Below, one piece after another: positions 44,210 to 52,418 of a stretch of 64,000 nt of DNA; position 1 is the stretch's first letter; each line of letters opens with the position of its first letter. Location of the stretch: assembly GCF_030160395.1 (NCBI RefSeq), contig NZ_BSOG01000002.1:759280-823279 (forward strand), read 5' to 3'. The notes under the pieces were generated by a model. That model was not told the DNA's origin. It saw only the letters and a program-made list of their open reading frames with translations, and made no database searches. Source of the stretch: Chitinimonas prasina. GTDB taxonomy: Bacteria > Pseudomonadota > Gammaproteobacteria > Burkholderiales > Chitinimonadaceae. Position numbers and translations under genes: made by a program.

Positions 44210-45604
44210 ATGCAAGCTCCCCTTCCTCAATACGCCCTGGCACAGCTTTGGGCGCTGACCGGCCTGCCGCAGCAGGCACTCGAACATATCCACCTCGAGG
44301 GCGACGACCCCATACTCCCCTCCACCTTTGCTGTAGGCAGCGCTGCCCAGGCCAGTCTGGCGGCCAGTGCGCTGGCCGCAGCCACGCTATGGCACCAACG
44401 CACAGGCAACTGGCCCGACGTTCGCATCAATATGCGCCACGCTGCAATTGAATGCCGTAGCGAACGCTACCTGCTGGTGGATGGCGCGCCGCCGCCCGAC
44501 CCCTGGGACAAACTGGCTGGCGCCTATCGCTGTGGTGATGGCCGCTGGGTAAGGTTGCATACCAATTTTCCCCATCATCGCGACGGCGTGCTGGCGCTGC
44601 TGGGTTGTGCCAACGAGCGCGCCTCGGTGGCAGAAGCGCTGTTGAACTGGCAGGCCGAAGCCTTTGAAACCGCAGCCAGCGAGCGAGGCATGGTAGTGGC
44701 GGCCATGCGCAGCTTTGCCGAATGGGATGCACACCCGCAGGCCGCTGCCATTGCTGCCCTACCCACCTTTACCCTGGAGCAGATAGGCGACGCGCCTGTG
44801 CAAGCCCTGCCCGCTGGCGACAGGCCGCTATCTGGCATCAAGGTGCTCGATCTAAGCCGTGTGATAGCAGGCCCGGTGTGCGGCCGTACCCTAGCCGCCC
44901 ATGGCGCCGATGTGTTGATGATCACCTCGCCGCGCCTGCCGGCCATTCCCTTGCTGGTGATGGACACCGGCCGGGGCAAACGCAGTGCCGCGCTGGATCT
45001 GACCCAAGCAGCCGAGCAAGCACAATTGCTACAGCTATTGGCCCATACCGACATATTCATGCAGGGCTATCGCCCCGGCGGCATGAACGATATGGGGCTG
45101 GGGCCGGAAGCCTTGGCCGCCTTGCGACCTGGCCTGGTCTATGTTTCGCTCAGCGCCTATGGTCACCAAGGCCCTTGGGCGCACAAGCGGGGCTTCGATT
45201 CGCTAGTGCAAACCGCCATGGGTTTCAATCATGCCGAGTCCTCAGCTGCAGGTGAGGCAGCCCCCAAGCCCCTGCCCATGCAGGTATTGGACCATGCCAG
45301 CGGATACCTGATGGCACTGGGCGCCATGGCGGCACTGCATCGCCGCGCTACGATCGGTGGTAGCTGGCATGTACGGGTATCACTGGCACAAACTGCCCAC
45401 TGGCTGCGACAGCTGGGCCGCCTGCCTGATGGATTGCAGGCGCCGGACATCTCGGCTGCCGAAGCACAGCCGTATTGCGAGACCGCGCCATCAGGCTTTG
45501 GCCAGCTGACCGCAGTACGCCATGCGGCCGTGCTGAGTGGATTGCCGCCTCATTGGTCACTGCCTGCCGTACCGCTGGGACATGATCCCGCAGCATGGTG
45601 GTAG
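44210..45604 (+). CDS. CoA-transferase family III (CaiB/BaiF) protein with unusual domain order
   Basis: 464 residues. The family's N-terminal signature (LSGIKVLDLSRVIAGPVCGR) appears only at about residue 207, and the expected catalytic Asp is Asp330 (KRGFDSLVQTAMG). Residues 1-200 contain a segment (AYRCGDGRWVRLHTNFPHH) that resembles the middle part of ordinary family members, so the chain looks permuted or carries a partial second copy. AAGGA precedes the ATG at 44210. Next to amaB it may activate glutarate or 2-oxoadipate-derived acids; this is inference. Confidence 0.82.
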   Translation: MQAPLPQYALAQLWALTGLPQQALEHIHLEGDDPILPSTFAVGSAAQASLAASALAAATLWHQRTGNWPDVRINMRHAAIECRSERYLLVDGAPPPDPWDKLAGAYRCGDGRWVRLHTNFPHHRDGVLALLGCANERASVAEALLNWQAEAFETAASERGMVVAAMRSFAEWDAHPQAAAIAALPTFTLEQIGDAPVQALPAGDRPLSGIKVLDLSRVIAGPVCGRTLAAHGADVLMITSPRLPAIPLLVMDTGRGKRSAALDLTQAAEQAQLLQLLAHTDIFMQGYRPGGMNDMGLGPEALAALRPGLVYVSLSAYGHQGPWAHKRGFDSLVQTAMGFNHAESSAAGEAAPKPLPMQVLDHASGYLMALGAMAALHRRATIGGSWHVRVSLAQTAHWLRQLGRLPDGLQAPDISAAEAQPYCETAPSGFGQLTAVRHAAVLSGLPPHWSLPAVPLGHDPAAWW

Positions 45605-45801
45605 GCACCATACGCACTAAAGGGCGATAAGGGACTCTCAAATGCTTCGACTTCCAGCCGAGGTGCGCGTGTAAACCTCAGAGCAGCATATATTTGATAT
45701 GCAAGCAAAAGTCGCTATCGCGCAACGCAGTATTGCGACGATATCAAGGTGGCTGGCAGCCCCCTACCGTGAGCCCCCCCCCCCCCGACAAGGAGTGCAC
45801 C
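45605..45801 (+). promoter_or_regulatory. Leader with 13-C tract before the L7/L12-like gene
   Basis: An uninterrupted run of 13 C (45774-45786) sits 3 bases before AAGGAG (45790-45795), the ribosome-binding site of the next gene. No clear promoter pair was found in the 196 bp; an inverted AACGCAG/TTGCG pattern near 45721 is not convincing. Confidence 0.6.
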
Positions 45802-46269
45802 ATGCCCACAGGTCACACCACACTGTCGCCGCAGGCGATCAGCGCCATCCAGAACGGCAATCTGCTTGAAGCCATCAAGATCGTTCGGGGGGATACCGGT
45901 TTGGGTTTGAAGGAAGCCAAGGAACTGGTCGAGCAGTATCGGTCTGGCAAACCGTTAGTGGGCAGCCTACAGCCTGGCTCGCCCACACCGCAGTTCGGCG
46001 ACCAGTTGCCCCCCGCTGCCCGGGCCGCACTCAGCCAGGGCAACATCATCGAAGCCATCAAGCAGGTACGGGCCGAAACAGGCCTGGGCCTGAAAGAGGC
46101 CAAGGATCTGGTAGAGCGCCATCAATCGGGCAAGGCGCCGGCCAGCAGCAAGCCCCGCTTAGGTTCGGGCCAGGTGGCCGAAAGCCGCTTTGGGGCAGGA
46201 TTCTGGCTGGCCGTCATCCTGGGTGGGGCACTGCTCTATCTGTGGTTCAGCGGCAGCTTGTCTGGCTAG
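45802..46269 (+). CDS. Membrane-anchored protein with two L7/L12-like motifs
   Basis: 155 residues. Two copies of a 40-residue unit (11-50 and 72-111) share GNLLEAIKIVR/GNIIEAIKQVR and TGLGLKEAKELVE/TGLGLKEAKDLVE, the helix-turn-helix seen in the C-terminal domain of ribosomal protein L7/L12 that contacts translation factors. A single membrane span (131-149) ends the chain, with the motifs on the cytoplasmic side if the usual positive-inside rule holds. AAGGAG precedes the ATG. Function unknown. Confidence 0.85.
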   Translation: MPTGHTTLSPQAISAIQNGNLLEAIKIVRGDTGLGLKEAKELVEQYRSGKPLVGSLQPGSPTPQFGDQLPPAARAALSQGNIIEAIKQVRAETGLGLKEAKDLVERHQSGKAPASSKPRLGSGQVAESRFGAGFWLAVILGGALLYLWFSGSLSG

Positions 46270-46294
46270 CCCTGGCGATACGGCAGGTGGTGGC

Positions 46295-47563
46295 TCATAG
46301 CATTTCAAAACTGAATAGGCGGGTCAGCCTACCGTTGTCGAAACCCTCCCCAAACACATTGTCCACCGCATGAAAGTGATTACCCTTGTACAGCACCAAC
46401 CGGTTGTAGCGCATGGGCACGGTAAAAAGTTGCTGCCAGCGGTCGCGCTGAGCCGCAAAACCGGCAAAGGCACGCGGCTCACCCAAGGGGGTTTCGCGTC
46501 GTAGAAAGGTCTTGAAATCCGCATAGCCAGCCGCCCGCAGCAGCGCATCGTCCGGCCGGCGCAGCCAGCCCGTGGCGGCATGGCGCCAAAAACTGGTGCC
46601 ACCCTGGCAGTGCTCAGGCCGCGTCAGGTAGAGCACGGCAGCATAATGGCGAGTCTCCGTCGCCAGCTCATCATCCACATGGATATCGGTACGTGCCGTG
46701 GCATCTGCCAACGTCAGGCGCATCACGCCGTTGTCGGGCGACAACCATTTGAGCCGGCGCCCCAATCGGTCAGCTAGCGCCTGCATGATGGCCTCGCAAG
46801 GCAGCAGGCCGGTTTGTGACCCAGGATAATTGCCCCTGGCTACGCCATATTGCAGTCCAGCAGCCCAGGCTCTGGCCGCATCAGGATCAGGCAGAAAATC
46901 ATCGAGCACATGCAGATCAGCATCACGCAACACCGTGCGCACCTGCTTCTCCTCCGCCGCCTCGCCCAACTGCAGCAATGGAAAGGGATCACCCACCGCG
47001 ACCGTCGCGGAGGGTGAGGCAAAACCCATATAGGTTTGCTCAGGCAGGCAAGGGTCGGCCGTACATGCCGCCTTGTAGTAATCCATGGCCTCGGCGGCAT
47101 CGTCCCGGTCGTAAGCCGCCAGCGCTAGCGCCATCAGTGTCGGTACATGTCCCGGGTGCTGCTGCAGCAACTTCAACCTGGCTTGCCGTGCACCGCCCAG
47201 ATCCCCCATGCGTTGGTACAGAGCAGCCAATGCCTGCCCATACGCCAGATCCCCGGGGGCCAAGTCGCTTGCACGCTGCCGATGCACCAATGCCTCCTGC
47301 AGCTTGCCCACCCCTTGCAGCATCTGCGACAGATGGTCATGCAAGGCTGCCGTGTCCTCGCCAGCCGCCAACGCCTTCTGCAGCATCACCCTGGCCATAT
47401 CGGCCATACCCTGCTGGGCCATGCACAGGCCCAGGTAGTGCAGCGCCAAGCCACAGCCAGGCTCCAGGGCCAGCGCCTGCTGGTACAAGGCCGTCGCTTC
47501 GCGCAGGCGTCCCTGCTGGTGCAGGCCCATACCCTGCTCGGCCATCTGGCGCGCTTTATTCAT
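46295..47563 (-). CDS. TPR protein with DUF6445/2OG-oxygenase-like domain
   Basis: 422 residues. Residues 1-175 form four to five TPR units (LREATALYQQALALEPGCGL, ALHYLGLCMAQQGM). The C-terminal half resembles DUF6445, a 2-oxoglutarate/Fe(II)-oxygenase-like fold: His295 and Asp297 in TDIHVDDE, then YAAVLYLTRPEHCQGG, and a distal GNHFHAVDNVFG followed by an Arg. Metal binding is plausible but not shown. GAGGA precedes the ATG at 47563. It probably modifies or binds a protein partner through the TPRs. Confidence 0.8.
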   Translation of the reverse strand: MNKARQMAEQGMGLHQQGRLREATALYQQALALEPGCGLALHYLGLCMAQQGMADMARVMLQKALAAGEDTAALHDHLSQMLQGVGKLQEALVHRQRASDLAPGDLAYGQALAALYQRMGDLGGARQARLKLLQQHPGHVPTLMALALAAYDRDDAAEAMDYYKAACTADPCLPEQTYMGFASPSATVAVGDPFPLLQLGEAAEEKQVRTVLRDADLHVLDDFLPDPDAARAWAAGLQYGVARGNYPGSQTGLLPCEAIMQALADRLGRRLKWLSPDNGVMRLTLADATARTDIHVDDELATETRHYAAVLYLTRPEHCQGGTSFWRHAATGWLRRPDDALLRAAGYADFKTFLRRETPLGEPRAFAGFAAQRDRWQQLFTVPMRYNRLVLYKGNHFHAVDNVFGEGFDNGRLTRLFSFEML

Positions 47564-47577
47564 GCAGTCCTCACGTA

Positions 47578-47607
47578 ACAACGGCCCGCAATGCAGCGAG
47601 CCGTTGT
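47578..47607 (-). terminator. Hairpin downstream of guaA
   Basis: ACAACGGC and GCCGTTGT pair around 14 bases, 32 bp after the guaA stop. On the minus strand a TTGTTACG tail follows. Moderate terminator. Confidence 0.5.
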
Positions 47608-47638
47608 CTGAGAGCCTAGGCCATTACCCAGCCCAGAC

Positions 47639-49216
47639 TTATTCCCACTCTATGGTTGCCGGCGGCTTGCCCGAAACGTCATACACCACCCGGTTGATGC
47701 CACGCACCTCGTTGATGATGCGGTTGGACACCCGTCCCAGCAGGCTATACGGCAGCTCAGCCCAGTGGGCTGTCATGAAATCGCTGGTCACCACCGCGCG
47801 CAGGGCCACCACCCATTCATAGGTGCGGCCATCGCCCATCACGCCTACCGACTTCACCGGCAGGAACACTGCAAACGCCTGGCTGGTCAGCTCGTACCAG
47901 GTCTTGCCGCTGTGCTCGTCGCGGGTATTGCGAAGTTCTTCGATAAAGATGGCATCGGCACGCTTCAGCAGTTCAGCGTAATCGCGCTTCACCTCGCCCA
48001 GTATCCGCACCCCCAAGCCTGGGCCGGGGAAAGGATGGCGATACACCATGTCGTGGGGCAGCCCCAGCGCAACGCCCAGTTCGCGCACCTCGTCCTTGAA
48101 CAGTTCGCGCAAAGGTTCCAGCAGCTTGAGGTTCAGGGTCTCAGGCAGGCCTCCCACGTTGTGGTGGCTCTTGATGGTATGAGCCTTCTTGGTCTTGGAG
48201 CCCGCCGATTCGATCACGTCCGGGTAGATGGTGCCCTGGGCCAGCCACTTGGCATTTGGCAGCTTCACCGACTCGCGCTGGAACACTTCCACAAACTCGC
48301 GGCCAATGATCTTGCGCTTCTGCTCGGGGTCGGTCACCCCCTCCAGGAAGCCCATGAACTCGGTGCTGGCGTCCACGCGTATCACCTTTACACCCAGGCC
48401 GCGGGCAAACATCTCCATCACCATATCGCCTTCGTTCAGGCGCAGCAGACCGTGGTCAACGAATACGCAGGTCAGTTGATCGCCGATGGCGCGGTGTATT
48501 AACGCCGCCGCAACCGAGCTATCCACCCCGCCCGACAGACCCAGAATCACTTCCTCGCTGCCAACCTGCTCGCGTATCTTCTTAACCGCCTCGTCAATAT
48601 AGTTAGGCATGGTCCAGCTAGGCTGGGCGCCGGCTATGCCCAGCACAAAGCGATGCAGCATATCGGTGCCGCGCTTGGTGTGGGTTACCTCCGGGTGGAA
48701 CTGCACAGCGTAGAACTTGCGTGCCTCGTCGGCCATGGCCGCGATAGGGCACGAGGCTGTCTCGGCAATCAGGCCAAAGCCGGCAGGCATTGCTGTCACC
48801 TTGTCGCCATGACTCATCCATACATCCAGCAGACCATCGCCGGCTTCGTTGGTACGGTCTTGCAGGCCGTTGAACAGCTGCGAGTGGCTACGCGCACGAA
48901 TTTCGGCATAGCCAAATTCTCGGCTGGCGCCTGCCTCTACCTTGCCGCCCAATACTTGCGCCATCCATTGCATGCCGTAGCAAATACCCAGCACAGGCAC
49001 GCCCAGCTGCAGCAGGCCAGCATCAGCCTGGTAGTCGCTCTCATACACAGAGTTGGGGCCGCCAGACAGAATAATGGCTTTGGGATTGAAAGCCTGGATA
49101 TCGGCCAAGGGCATGTCATAGGGATGCAGTTCGCAGTAGACATGCGCCTCGCGGACGCGGCGGGCAATCAGCTGAGCGACTTGCGAGCCGAAGTCGAGGA
49201 TAAGGATTTTGTCCAT
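47639..49216 (-). CDS. guaA: GMP synthase (glutamine-hydrolysing)
   Basis: 525 residues. Class I amidotransferase domain with nucleophile Cys79 ([11 protein letters not shown]) and the FHPEVTHT triad part; ATP-pyrophosphatase domain with the P-loop [15 protein letters not shown]-terminal dimerisation domain with [14 protein letters not shown]. It converts XMP to GMP. Normal length. Its usual partner guaB is not adjacent here; a diguanylate-cyclase-like gene lies upstream, 167 bp away. Confidence 0.98.
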   Translation of the reverse strand: MDKILILDFGSQVAQLIARRVREAHVYCELHPYDMPLADIQAFNPKAIILSGGPNSVYESDYQADAGLLQLGVPVLGICYGMQWMAQVLGGKVEAGASREFGYAEIRARSHSQLFNGLQDRTNEAGDGLLDVWMSHGDKVTAMPAGFGLIAETASCPIAAMADEARKFYAVQFHPEVTHTKRGTDMLHRFVLGIAGAQPSWTMPNYIDEAVKKIREQVGSEEVILGLSGGVDSSVAAALIHRAIGDQLTCVFVDHGLLRLNEGDMVMEMFARGLGVKVIRVDASTEFMGFLEGVTDPEQKRKIIGREFVEVFQRESVKLPNAKWLAQGTIYPDVIESAGSKTKKAHTIKSHHNVGGLPETLNLKLLEPLRELFKDEVRELGVALGLPHDMVYRHPFPGPGLGVRILGEVKRDYAELLKRADAIFIEELRNTRDEHSGKTWYELTSQAFAVFLPVKSVGVMGDGRTYEWVVALRAVVTSDFMTAHWAELPYSLLGRVSNRIINEVRGINRVVYDVSGKPPATIEWE

Positions 49217-49382
49217 GGCGGCCTTCCGTGCAAAAACCGGATTTTACAGGAGCCCGGCGAGCAAGCGAAGGGCGGATTGCACAGGGCATAGGCAGTTAAG
49301 CGCCCAGATGGCGCTGAGAACATGGACCATCCCCCTGCCAAGTCCCGCCAGCATGGTACCAGTCACCTCACAGCCAACCGGC

Positions 49383-50555
49383 TCAGACCGACATCGCCAA
49401 TATCTGCACCCTATTCTGCCCTGTCGATTGGGCGGCCTCCAGCGCCTTCTCTGCCGTCACCAACAACAGGTCCACATCGTTCTGCCCCTCCGCCAGGCTG
49501 GTCACACCAATGGTCACGGTAAACCAGAGGGGGCCATTCGGGGTGTAGATAACCAGGTCCTCCACCCGTCGCCGCAATCGCTCCGCCACCTTCTGGGCGC
49601 CATCGCTGGGCGCATTGAGCAATAGAATGGCAAAGGCATCACTGCCCAGGCGAGCAAAGGTGTCCACATCGCGCAATTCCTCGCGCACCACCCGGACAAA
49701 CTGCAACAAGGCCTCGTCACCCGCATTCATGCCATAGCGCTGGGTCAGATGCTTGAAGTTGTCGATATCCACCCGCAGCATGGATGTCGGCGACCAGGCG
49801 CGCTCGATCCGCCGAGCCTCCGCCTGCACGATCTCGCCAAAGCCTCGCCGATTGAAGCAATTGGTAAGTGGGTCCTGCTTGGTGGCATACATCAGCTCGG
49901 CCGCTATGCGCTCATGGATCAGCAGCATGCAACCCAGCGCCAGCCAGATGCCAAAGAACAGCACCAACACATAGAACACCAGCTCCCGCAAGGCATGCAC
50001 ATCCCCTGTCTCGGTCGGGTAGATCACCCCCAGCACCAGCCGTAGCAGATTGACCAGGCACCAGCTGTAGATAATGCCGCGGAACAGCGTATGCCCCAAC
50101 CGGCGCTGCGGCTGCACCGGCTGTCTGAGCGCGCGTACACCGGCGATGCCAAACACGACTTGGGTAATCGAAAACAGGGTCAGGCGGGCGTGGTAGTCGG
50201 GCCAGACTACGCCAAACAGCAGCAATGCCAGGGTATTGCACAGCAGCATCGCCAGCACAAATCGCCAGCGCCTGGGGCGCTCGAAGAAATCATCGATACC
50301 CAGCAAAATACCGGCACAACCCAGGCTGGCCAGAAAATCCGGCAGCGCCCCCCAACGCGGCAGGCTGGTCAGCACCAGAGAAAACGTGAACAGCGAAGCG
50401 GCATAGGCCAACAGCCCAAACGCCCAGATGCGAGGCCCGCTCATGATGCTGCGTACCCGTATACCGCTTACATAGACCAGCGCTGCCAGCTGTAGAAGCA
50501 TCAACGACTCGGCCAGCAGCAAGGTGGGGATGCTGAGAAAACTCATGGACGGCAT
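49383..50555 (-). CDS. Membrane GGDEF-like protein with degenerate GSDAF motif
   Basis: 390 residues. Residues 1-205 hold about seven membrane spans (7TM-type sensor). Residues about 225-385 form a GGDEF domain (DPLTNCFNRRGFGEIVQAEA, RVDIDNFKHLTQRYGMNAGD), but the active-site loop reads RLGSDAFAILL, that is GSDAF instead of GG(D/E)EF. The lost second Gly and Glu suggest no diguanylate cyclase activity; it could be a c-di-GMP or GTP receptor. The first of two close ATG codons is used; the second is at 50546. Confidence 0.85.
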   Translation of the reverse strand: MPSMSFLSIPTLLLAESLMLLQLAALVYVSGIRVRSIMSGPRIWAFGLLAYAASLFTFSLVLTSLPRWGALPDFLASLGCAGILLGIDDFFERPRRWRFVLAMLLCNTLALLLFGVVWPDYHARLTLFSITQVVFGIAGVRALRQPVQPQRRLGHTLFRGIIYSWCLVNLLRLVLGVIYPTETGDVHALRELVFYVLVLFFGIWLALGCMLLIHERIAAELMYATKQDPLTNCFNRRGFGEIVQAEARRIERAWSPTSMLRVDIDNFKHLTQRYGMNAGDEALLQFVRVVREELRDVDTFARLGSDAFAILLLNAPSDGAQKVAERLRRRVEDLVIYTPNGPLWFTVTIGVTSLAEGQNDVDLLLVTAEKALEAAQSTGQNRVQILAMSV

Positions 50556-50741
50556 GTGCCGGCAGGCGGCTTGATCAAGGGGTGTAATACAAGGTTCATG
50601 CCGGTGTTATAGCCAAAATCAGCCTGTCACCGGTATGAACAATTACACCAATCTAACGGCCCACACACACGCCAAGGCGTGCTAGCCCGCCTGCGGCGAG
50701 CGTAGGGGTCTGGCCAGATTAGGGGTAGCCGCTAGCAACAA
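50556..50741. other. Intergenic stretch without recognised gene
   Basis: About 190 bp between the GGDEF-like gene and the smpB terminator. It must contain the promoter of the GGDEF-like gene. Some GC-rich short palindromes (GCCTGCGGCGAGCG) are present. Nothing else seen. Confidence 0.3.
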
Positions 50742-50762
50742 GCACCCGGGTTGCCCGGGTGC
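50742..50762 (-). terminator. Terminator of smpB
   Basis: GCACCCGGG-TTG-CCCGGGTGC: a perfect 9-bp stem with a 3-base loop, followed on the minus strand by TTGTTGC. It lies 50 bp beyond the smpB stop. Confidence 0.75.
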
Positions 50763-50812
50763 ATGAGCTGAAGGTACCTACCCTATGACGCCCGTACGGC
50801 CGAAGTAGGCTC

Positions 50813-51262
50813 TCAACGCTTGTGCACCTTCATCGCCCGCTGTATCTCGCGCTGGGCATCCTTGGTCCGCTCGCTATCACGCTTGTCATGCAGCTTCTTA
50901 CCCTTGGCAAGACCCACAGACAGCTTGATGCGGCCACCCTTGAAATGCATGTCCAGTGGTGCCAGGGTATAACCCGAACGCTCCACCCGGCCTATCAGCT
51001 TATTGATCTCAGCCTGGTTCAGCAGCAGCTTACGGCTGCGAGTCGGGTCCGGCACGATATGGGTGGAGGCGCTGGTCAGCGGCGAGATATGGGCGCCCAC
51101 CAGATAAAAGGCGCCGTTACGCAAGATGACATAGCCTTCCTTGATCTGCACCTTGCCAGCGCGGATGGACTTGACCTCCCAGCCCTCAAGCACAAGGCCG
51201 GCCTCGTACTTCTCTTCGATGAAGTAATCGTGAAACGCTTTACGGTTATCAACTATGGACAT
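50813..51262 (-). CDS. smpB: SsrA-binding protein
   Basis: 149 residues. Family motifs run throughout: [49 protein letters not shown] and the basic tail [19 protein letters not shown]. It delivers tmRNA to stalled ribosomes for trans-translation. The ATG at 51262 is chosen; the frame is open to 51340 without family sequence. It is divergent from the asparaginase gene across 113 bp. Confidence 0.97.
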   Translation of the reverse strand: MSIVDNRKAFHDYFIEEKYEAGLVLEGWEVKSIRAGKVQIKEGYVILRNGAFYLVGAHISPLTSASTHIVPDPTRSRKLLLNQAEINKLIGRVERSGYTLAPLDMHFKGGRIKLSVGLAKGKKLHDKRDSERTKDAQREIQRAMKVHKR

Positions 51263-51375
51263 GGCTGGATGCGTTCTGCAGAGCGCGGTAAAGTCCCGCC
51301 GTCGCCACCGTGGACGACTGCGCACTTCCGCGCATAACAATTCAAAGCGCCGATATTAACTGAATCGACAACGCC

Positions 51376-52395
51376 ATGCCCCACAAGCGCCTATTTGTCA
51401 TCTATGCCGGCGGCACCATCGGCATGCAATCCACCGCCAGCGGCTATGCCCCGGTCGCCGGCTATTTGCCGCAGGAGCTGGCCCGCATTGCCAAGCGCAC
51501 CCCGGGCTTCCCCGCCTATACGCTGAAGGAATACGCCCCGCTGATAGACAGCAGCAACCTTCAGCCGGCCCACTGGAACACCATGGCAGCCGATATCGCT
51601 GCCAACTACGACAGCCACGACGGCTTTGTCATCATCCACGGTACCGACACGCTGGCTTACACCGCCTCGGCACTCAGCTTCATGCTAGAGAACCTGGCCA
51701 AGCCGGTCATCGTTACCGGCGCCATGGTGCCGCTGGCCGAGCAGCCCAACGATGCCGAGCAGAACCTGGTAGATGCCTTCCACTGGGCTACCGAATCCAA
51801 GCTCTATGAAGTCTGCGTGGCTTTCAATCGCCAGCTACTACGCGGCAACCGCGCACGCAAGCTATGGGGAGCCGAGATCGGCGCTTTTGGTTCGCCCAAC
51901 TACCCCATCTTGGGCCGAGTGCAGGGGCACCATGAATTTAATCCGGCACTCTGCCTGCCCAAGCCTGCCGCGCCATTCAAGGCACATCAGATCAACCCGG
52001 ACCTCGCCATCGTTGGTATCAAGCTCTATCCTGGTCATACGGCGAGAATGATGGAGAATCTATTAGAGGCCGAACCCGCCCTCGCTGCCGTGGTGCTCGA
52101 AAGCTTTGGCGCCGGCAACGCGCCCGACGCCGATACGGCGCTGCTGTCGGCCTTCGCCAGCGCAGCCCGGCGTGGCACCGTGCTGCTCAATGTCACCCAG
52201 TGCATCTCGGGCAAGGTCAGCGATAGCTATGCCGCTGGCACGGCCCTCAGCCGCGCTGGCCTGATCTCAGGCCAGGATCTCACGCCCGAAGCCGCACTGG
52301 CCAAGCTGTACTTCCTGCTATCGCAGCCACGCGGCGTGCTAGGCTGGGAGGACACCCTACCAGTCAATCTACGTGGTGAACTGTCAGCAAGCTGA
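51376..52395 (+). CDS. ansA: Type I (cytoplasmic) L-asparaginase
   Basis: 339 residues. The two catalytic threonine regions are present: YAGGTIGM (Thr14) and IIHGTDTLAYTASAL (Thr near 89, with Asp), plus VTGAMVPLAEQPNDAEQN. No signal peptide, so cytoplasmic. It hydrolyses asparagine to aspartate and ammonia. The EAL gene starts 24 bp downstream, so the two may be co-transcribed. Confidence 0.94.
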   Translation: MPHKRLFVIYAGGTIGMQSTASGYAPVAGYLPQELARIAKRTPGFPAYTLKEYAPLIDSSNLQPAHWNTMAADIAANYDSHDGFVIIHGTDTLAYTASALSFMLENLAKPVIVTGAMVPLAEQPNDAEQNLVDAFHWATESKLYEVCVAFNRQLLRGNRARKLWGAEIGAFGSPNYPILGRVQGHHEFNPALCLPKPAAPFKAHQINPDLAIVGIKLYPGHTARMMENLLEAEPALAAVVLESFGAGNAPDADTALLSAFASAARRGTVLLNVTQCISGKVSDSYAAGTALSRAGLISGQDLTPEAALAKLYFLLSQPRGVLGWEDTLPVNLRGELSAS

Positions 52396-52418
52396 TTGGG
52401 ATAGAACCGTCATTGTCC

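Noticed and set aside
45694-45801. Upstream-extended start (TTG at 45694) of the L7/L12-like gene, with the C-tract in the reading frame
   Set aside because: AAGGAG sits correctly before the ATG at 45802 and the extension has no protein features, so in-frame phase variation is not proposed.
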